Both the position numbers and the translations under genes were made by a program. Positions 6,186 through 10,096 of a stretch of 10,096 nucleotides of DNA are shown here, one piece after another (position 1 is the first letter of the stretch; each line of letters opens with the position of its first letter). The notes beneath the pieces are model-generated. The model did no database searches. It saw only the letters and a program-made list of their open reading frames with translations, and was not told the origin of the DNA. Origin of the DNA: Phycisphaerae bacterium (GTDB taxonomy: Bacteria > Planctomycetota > Phycisphaerae > Sedimentisphaerales > Anaerohalosphaeraceae); the NCBI GenBank assembly GCA_003567095.1, contig PXAQ01000120.1:1-10096 (forward strand), given 5' to 3'.

Positions 6186-7550
6186 ATGCGAACATTTTTT
6201 GTACAAACGCTTGGCTGTAAAGTCAACCAGTACGAAAGTCGACAACTGCGTCAGCTTCTCGAACACAGCGGCCTCGTGTCAGCCGCAGAGCCGTCCTGCG
6301 CCGATCTTGCGATCGTCAACACCTGCTGCATTACACGCGTTGCCTCGTCTAAAAGCCGCCGGTCGATTCGTCAGGCGAAAAACAAAAATCCCAACGCGCT
6401 GGTCATTGTCACCGGCTGCCTGCCGGCCGGACAGGCCCATGAACTCGGTGATCTGGACCGAAACTGCCTCATTGTCGAGAATAAAGAGGAACTGCCTTTG
6501 ATTCTAAAGCAAATCCTACTTTCTCAGCGAAACTGCCACCGGCACATCAATTCCAATAAACCATCAAATCGCTCTGAAATCAAGGACAAAACTAATGGTA
6601 TTCGCGATAAACAGTCATCTTTGTCGCCCGGCGCTACTGTGGAAACCAACGGTATGCCGCTTCTGGATTCTTACGATGGTCAATGCCGGGCCTTTTTAAA
6701 AGTCCAAGACGGCTGCGATGCATACTGCACCTACTGTATAATACCCAAAATCCGCAAGAAAGTTTGTAACAAATCGGTAAAAAATATCCTCCAGGAAGCG
6801 CGCAGCCTGATTGCCGCCGGTCATCGGGAGATTGTGCTGACGGGGATTTTTCTGGGCGCTTACGGCCAAACGACCTCACGCCGCAGACGATGGGACTGCA
6901 CACGTCGTGACAGTCTGGCGGACATGGTCGCTCAGGTGGCTGATTTGCCCGGCTTGGGACGCCTTCGGCTAAGTTCACTCGAACCGGCGGATGTAACCGA
7001 CCGCCTTTTAGAAGTTTTCAAGACGTACCCGACCGTTGTCCCCCACCTGCATCTGCCGTTGCAGTCCGGCTCGGGTCAAATTCTAAAAAAAATGGCTCGG
7101 CAATATACGATTGAGCAGTTTGTCGATGTCGTTCAGCGTACAAAGGCCGCATTGGACCGCCCCGCCATTACCACCGACATCATTGTCGGATTTCCGGGTG
7201 AAACGGAGGCGGATTTTCAAGAAACAATTCAAATTGCTCAACAGTCGGGATTTGCCAAGATTCACGTCTTCAGCTTCAGCCCGCGTCAAAACACACCAGC
7301 CGCTGATTTTGAGCCGAAAGTGCCCGCCCCGGTGATCCGGGACCGCTCGTCGCGGCTGCAAGCCCTTGACCAGACGCTTCAGACAGCGTTTCGACAACAA
7401 TTTATCGGCCAGCCGGTCGAAGTCATCGTCGAAAGCACCCGCCCGCCCAAAGGGCGCTGCCAGCGCTACTTTATGGTCGATCTAAGCGGCCTGCCCAACG
7501 CCGATACACTGCAAAAAGGGCAACTGGTGCGGATCACTGTCCCGGAATGA
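6186..7550 (+). CDS. mtaB: tRNA (N6-threonylcarbamoyladenosine(37)-C2)-methylthiotransferase MtaB
   Basis: MtaB is a cytoplasmic radical SAM enzyme that adds a methylthio group to t6A at position 37 of tRNAs reading ANN codons, giving ms2t6A. The 454-residue protein has the three expected parts. The N-terminal methylthiotransferase domain carries GCKVNQYES (C11), NTC (C47) and TGC (C78), ligands of the auxiliary iron-sulfur cluster; GCKVNQ distinguishes MtaB from MiaB and RimO. The radical SAM core has C177-x3-C181-x2-C184 in DGCDAYCTYCIIP and later LSSLEP and PLQSGS. A C-terminal TRAM-type RNA-binding domain covers about the last 65 residues (GQPVEVIVEST to LVRITVPE). The linker between the first two domains (about 113-160) is polar and its DNA is more AT-rich than the rest. 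An in-frame GTG at 6177 would add three residues, but the ATG at 6186 matches the family start. The gene is divergent from the pilus operon (89-base gap) and converges on rmuC. Confidence 0.93.
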   Translation: MRTFFVQTLGCKVNQYESRQLRQLLEHSGLVSAAEPSCADLAIVNTCCITRVASSKSRRSIRQAKNKNPNALVIVTGCLPAGQAHELGDLDRNCLIVENKEELPLILKQILLSQRNCHRHINSNKPSNRSEIKDKTNGIRDKQSSLSPGATVETNGMPLLDSYDGQCRAFLKVQDGCDAYCTYCIIPKIRKKVCNKSVKNILQEARSLIAAGHREIVLTGIFLGAYGQTTSRRRRWDCTRRDSLADMVAQVADLPGLGRLRLSSLEPADVTDRLLEVFKTYPTVVPHLHLPLQSGSGQILKKMARQYTIEQFVDVVQRTKAALDRPAITTDIIVGFPGETEADFQETIQIAQQSGFAKIHVFSFSPRQNTPAADFEPKVPAPVIRDRSSRLQALDQTLQTAFRQQFIGQPVEVIVESTRPPKGRCQRYFMVDLSGLPNADTLQKGQLVRITVPE

Positions 7551-7559
7551 CATGTGGGT

Positions 7560-8582
7560 TTACTCGGGTTTTTGCTGTTCGATCAGTTCGAGTTGTGTGG
7601 TGAATTTAGTCAGTTGTCTGTGGCCTTCGTCGTATTGATTCTGAGCGTTTCTCAGGTGGCGGCCGAGGGTGTCCCAGTTGCCCTGGAAGGCGGACAGGCC
7701 TTTGGCCAGTTCCTGGAGTTTGACGCGGATGGCGGCGGCTTCTTTTTCGATCTGCAGGCCGTGCAGGCCCATCACGATGGTCATCAGGTACGCATACAGC
7801 AGGTTCGGCGAGACGGGGATGACCTTTTTGGCCAGGGCGTGCTCAAGTACATCCGCCCTGTCGCTGTCATACCGAATGACCGTTTCGTAGTAGACGTTTT
7901 CGGCCGGGATATACATCAGGGCAAAATCCAGCGTCCCCTCTTCGGGGCAGATATAATCGGCGGCGATCTTGTCGATATGCTTGATCACGTCACTTTGAAA
8001 TTGCCGCCGCAGACGCTGTCTTTCGTCCTCGGACTGGGCGGCGGCCATCTTTTCAAAGCTCGGCAGCGGAAATTTGGCGTCCACCGAAACGCTGTAATCG
8101 GGCAGCGTAATCAGCGCATCGACCACCCGCCCGCTGCGGAAGCCGTGCTGGAGCTTATAACCGCCGGCCGGCAGTAGCGTCTGGAGCAATCCGGTCAGGG
8201 AATGCTCACCCAACTGGCCGCGAAGCTTGGGAGCGGTCAAAATGTGCTGAAGACTGCGCACATCGGCGCCAAGCTGCAGCAGCCGCTCACTGTCGCCTTT
8301 GAGCTTGCCGATCTGTTCCTTCAGTTCGCCCAGCGTCCGCCCGCTGTCGGTCAGATAACGATTGATGTGTTCCTGGCCTGTGCTTAATCGGGTCTCCAGC
8401 GTTTGGTTCAGGCCGTCCTGCCGGCTGCGCACCTGTTCAAGCTGCTGGCTTAACTGTGAAACGGCGCTGCCCTGCGCAGCGGCTTCGCGCCTGCCGGCGG
8501 TGATTTGCTGAATCAAAACACCTGTCAGGACAAGCAGTCCCAACAGCAGGACAAATGAGATAGTCAGGAGTACTTCCAGCAA
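7560..8582 (-). CDS. rmuC: RmuC family DNA recombination protein
   Basis: RmuC proteins are membrane-anchored, coiled-coil proteins with a nuclease-like fold; in Escherichia coli loss of RmuC raises the rate of inversion at short inverted repeats. The biochemical activity is not settled. This 340-residue protein has a hydrophobic N-terminal anchor (about 2-26), a long predicted coiled coil (about 35-110) and the conserved RmuC domain (about 112-320). Hallmarks are RGQLGE (121-126), VDAKFPL (167-173), DFALMYIPAENVYYE (219-233), PVSPNLLYAYL (256-266) and a C-terminal helical stretch. It is shorter than the E. coli protein (about 475 residues), mainly in the coiled coil. The start is a TTG; the frame is closed 18 bases further upstream by a TAG with no ATG or GTG between, so TTG is the best choice, although no good Shine-Dalgarno is seen. 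It converges on mtaB with nine bases between the stop codons. Confidence 0.9.
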   Translation of the reverse strand: MLEVLLTISFVLLLGLLVLTGVLIQQITAGRREAAAQGSAVSQLSQQLEQVRSRQDGLNQTLETRLSTGQEHINRYLTDSGRTLGELKEQIGKLKGDSERLLQLGADVRSLQHILTAPKLRGQLGEHSLTGLLQTLLPAGGYKLQHGFRSGRVVDALITLPDYSVSVDAKFPLPSFEKMAAAQSEDERQRLRRQFQSDVIKHIDKIAADYICPEEGTLDFALMYIPAENVYYETVIRYDSDRADVLEHALAKKVIPVSPNLLYAYLMTIVMGLHGLQIEKEAAAIRVKLQELAKGLSAFQGNWDTLGRHLRNAQNQYDEGHRQLTKFTTQLELIEQQKPE

Positions 8583-8616
8583 TATGCAGTCTCTTATAGC
8601 CTAATCGTTTGTGGAA

Positions 8617-8644
8617 ATTATAATGCCCCAGCCGGCAGTGTCAA
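8617..8644 (-). promoter_or_regulatory. Consensus sigma-70 promoter of rmuC
   Basis: On the minus strand TTGACA (8644-8639) and TATAAT (8622-8617) both match the bacterial consensus exactly, separated by 16 bases. The start point would be near 8610, giving a leader of about 28 bases before the TTG start of rmuC at 8582. Position and orientation fit rmuC alone. Confidence 0.7.
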
Positions 8645-8685
8645 GATTGCCGACAGCACACTATCCTGATATCCGTTCCGGCGGC

Positions 8686-8713
8686 TTGTTTTTTGGGCTC
8701 ATATCGGTACAAT
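8686..8713 (+). promoter_or_regulatory. Candidate sigma-70 promoter of mtnP
   Basis: TTGTTT (8686-8691) and TACAAT (8708-8713) are separated by 16 bases on the plus strand. A start near 8720 would leave about 38 bases of leader containing the mtnP ribosome binding site (GGAGA at 8746-8750). It lies back to back with the rmuC promoter, with about 40 bases between the two -35 elements. Confidence 0.5.
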
Positions 8714-8757
8714 ACGCCTCCAGACAGTGATTTGACATCTTTTTCGGAGATAGCACA

Positions 8758-9633
8758 ATGCACAATCCCATCGTCGGCATCATCGGCGGCACAGGGCTGG
8801 GCGATGCCCTGGCCGGGCAGATTCAGGACGCCGAGTCCAAAACCATCGACACGCCGTTCGGGGCCCCGAGCGGGCCGGTACGGGTCGGTACTCTCGGTGC
8901 CCACCGGGTGGCGTTCTTGAATCGTCACGGGTCGGGGCATCGGTTTAATCCAAGCCGCGTACCGTATGCGGCCAATATCTTTGCGCTCAAGTCGCTGGGG
9001 GTCACCACACTGATTGCCGGCGGCGCGGTCGGGTCGCTGCGCGAGACGATGGATCCCGGGCATCTGGTTCTGGCCGATCAGTTCATTGACAAGACCTTTG
9101 GCCGGCAGCGGACGTTTTTTGAGGATTTCGGGGCGGTGCACGCGGAGTTTTCCCAGCCGTGCTGCGCCCGGCTGCGCGAGCGGCTGATGGTGGCCGCCGA
9201 GCAGATTGACTCGGTCACACACGCCGACGGGACGTATGTGTGCATGGAAGGGCCGCAATTTTCCACGCGGGCCGAATCGCTGATGCATCGGGCCTGGGGC
9301 GGCGATCTGATCGGCATGACCGCTCTGCCGGAAGCAAAACTGGCCCGCGAAGCGCAGATGTGCTATGCCCTGGTCGCGCTGGTCAGTGATTATGACTGCT
9401 GGCGCGAGCACGACCCGGCCGCCGATAAAAAAAGCCTGCTGCAGGAGATCATCGGCAACCTGAACCGGGCGACAAAAAACGCCGTTGCGCTAATCGAAAC
9501 CACGCTGCAATCCGGCAACGCGCTCTGCGATGAGAACTGCCACTGCCGAAAAAGTCTCGACTTGGCCGTTTGGACCAAACCGAACACCCTTGACCCCGCC
9601 CAGCGACGGCGTTTGGCGCCGCTGTTTGAATAA
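8758..9633 (+). CDS. mtnP: S-methyl-5'-thioadenosine phosphorylase (MTAP)
   Basis: The enzyme splits 5'-methylthioadenosine, a by-product of polyamine synthesis, with phosphate into adenine and 5-methylthioribose 1-phosphate, feeding methionine and adenine salvage in the cytoplasm. The 291-residue protein has the phosphorylase family motifs in order: GGTGLG (10-15), FLNRHGSGHRFNPSRVPYAANI (53-74, phosphate and ribose site), AGGAVGSLRE (87-96), MEGPQFSTRAES (163-174), GMTALPEAKLAREA (186-199) and SDYDCWREHD (210-219). The Asp pair D211 and D213 in SDYD is the signature of adenine-specific MTAP, as opposed to the Asn of guanine/hypoxanthine phosphorylases. After about residue 255 there is a short tail with three cysteines (C257, C261, C263) ahead of KSLDLAVWT. 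GGAGA at 8746-8750, seven bases upstream, supports the start. It appears to be a single-gene unit, divergent from rmuC; no other methionine salvage gene is present here. Confidence 0.92.
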   Translation: MHNPIVGIIGGTGLGDALAGQIQDAESKTIDTPFGAPSGPVRVGTLGAHRVAFLNRHGSGHRFNPSRVPYAANIFALKSLGVTTLIAGGAVGSLRETMDPGHLVLADQFIDKTFGRQRTFFEDFGAVHAEFSQPCCARLRERLMVAAEQIDSVTHADGTYVCMEGPQFSTRAESLMHRAWGGDLIGMTALPEAKLAREAQMCYALVALVSDYDCWREHDPAADKKSLLQEIIGNLNRATKNAVALIETTLQSGNALCDENCHCRKSLDLAVWTKPNTLDPAQRRRLAPLFE

Positions 9634-9719
9634 GGCTCCGCTGTGTCGCCCCGTGGGGCCGCAATTCTCGCAATTTTATGGGGTTCAATACAATTTTAGA
9701 GGAATTTATCTTTTTTGCA

Positions 9720-9748
9720 TTCAAAAGCGCGCCTTATCCATCTATAAT
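9720..9748 (+). promoter_or_regulatory. Candidate promoter of the sigma factor gene
   Basis: In the 153-base gap between mtnP and the sigma factor gene, TTCAAA (9720-9725) and a perfect TATAAT (9743-9748) are spaced by 17 bases. The start would be near 9755, about 32 bases before the ATG at 9787. The rest of the gap is AT-rich and shows no other structure that I can support. Confidence 0.5.
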
Positions 9749-9786
9749 AGGAGCCGTTGCCGAAATCAACGCGGCACTGATGTACT

Positions 9787-10096
9787 ATGGACAAAGAGAA
9801 TACACAAAATTCGATTCGCGAGATGAGCGATGCCGATTTGCTGCGCCAGTATCGAAACGGGCACGAATGGGCGTTTCGTGAGCTTGTGGGACGCTACAAG
9901 GACTCGCTGTACGCCTTTCTGCGACGGTTCGTCAATCAGCATGATGTGGTCGAGGACGTCTTTCAGGAGACTTTCCTGCAGCTTTATACCAGCCAGGCCA
10001 GCTTTGACATAAGTCGCCCGCTGCGGCCATGGCTGTTTACGATTGCGGCCAACAAGGCCAAAGACGCCCTGAGGAAAATGCAGCGGCAGTCCTCGA
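9787..10096 (+). CDS. ECF-type sigma-70 family RNA polymerase sigma factor (3' partial)
   Basis: This is the first 103 residues of a small sigma factor that would direct RNA polymerase to a specific promoter set. The part present is sigma region 2: DLLRQYRNGHEWAFRELVGRY (about 17-37), the core-binding helix ending in DVVEDVFQETFLQLY (53-67), and the -10 recognition helix PWLFTIAANKAKDALRK (81-97). Region 4 would lie beyond the right edge. The N-terminal SDADLLRQYRNG segment is typical of planctomycete ECF factors. An in-frame TGA at 9778-9780 closes the frame just upstream, so the start is the ATG at 9787 or a second ATG at 9823 (MSDADLL); neither has a clear Shine-Dalgarno sequence. No anti-sigma gene is visible, but its usual place, downstream, is outside the window. 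Confidence 0.88.
   Translation, partial: MDKENTQNSIREMSDADLLRQYRNGHEWAFRELVGRYKDSLYAFLRRFVNQHDVVEDVFQETFLQLYTSQASFDISRPLRPWLFTIAANKAKDALRKMQRQSS

Noticed and set aside
8732..8760. Perfect TTGACA with 17-base spacing to ACAATG ahead of mtnP
   Set aside because: The -10 would overlap the start codon and the ribosome binding site would be untranscribed; the TTGTTT/TACAAT pair upstream fits better.
8641..9411. Long open frame of 256 codons on the minus strand
   Set aside because: It lies entirely antisense to mtnP, which carries all family motifs, and its protein has no recognisable pattern; it is a shadow frame of GC-rich coding DNA.
9648..9659. GCCCC-GT-GGGGC dyad after mtnP as a terminator
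   Set aside because: The loop is too tight and no T-run follows.
9678..9881. Small plus-strand ORF between mtnP and the sigma factor
   Set aside because: It overlaps the sigma factor gene in another frame, has no ribosome binding site and no family resemblance.

Overview
The window looks like chromosomal DNA from a member of the PVC superphylum, most likely a planctomycete of the Phycisphaerae kind. The basis is a pilus-type operon in which PilM is fused to a PilN-like membrane part and followed by two large, poorly conserved one-pass membrane proteins, plus an ECF sigma factor and a GH2 beta-mannosidase in planctomycete style. This is inferred from protein character only; no search was run. 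The window probably starts at or near a contig end, because its first 76 bases form a perfect 29-bp inverted repeat.

Layout. Positions 1-364 (+) hold the C-terminal domain of a GH2 beta-mannosidase-like enzyme, cut off at its 5' end. Positions 396-6096 (-) hold a three-gene operon, transcribed right to left: a 774-residue PilM-PilN fusion (3772-6096), a 433-residue PilO/Amuc_1100-like protein (2452-3753), and a membrane protein with a fibronectin-like domain (about 521-2389). The last gene carries a tandem duplication of its 3' end. The duplication appears to be 123 bp (41 codons) with one base missing, so the frame is lost and the original C-terminus lies downstream out of frame. Positions 6186-7550 (+) encode MtaB, the tRNA t6A37 methylthiotransferase, divergent from the pilus operon. 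Positions 7560-8582 (-) encode an RmuC family protein, convergent with mtaB. Positions 8758-9633 (+) encode S-methyl-5'-thioadenosine phosphorylase (MtnP), divergent from rmuC. From 9787 (+) an ECF-type sigma factor begins and runs off the right edge.

How the genes work together. The three minus-strand genes would form an inner-membrane platform: a cytoplasmic actin-like ATP-binding PilM domain joined covalently to the membrane segment that PilM normally contacts in PilN, with two further membrane-anchored, mainly periplasmic proteins. All three carry Arg/Thr-rich linkers, and all three end, or probably once ended, in Met/Phe-rich tails. No pilin, ATPase or secretin gene is in the window. The other genes (tRNA modification, DNA maintenance, methylthioadenosine salvage, sigma factor) are single housekeeping-type units with no visible link to the pilus operon. 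The gaps are short, and I see no RNA gene, CRISPR array, insertion sequence or convincing intrinsic terminator.
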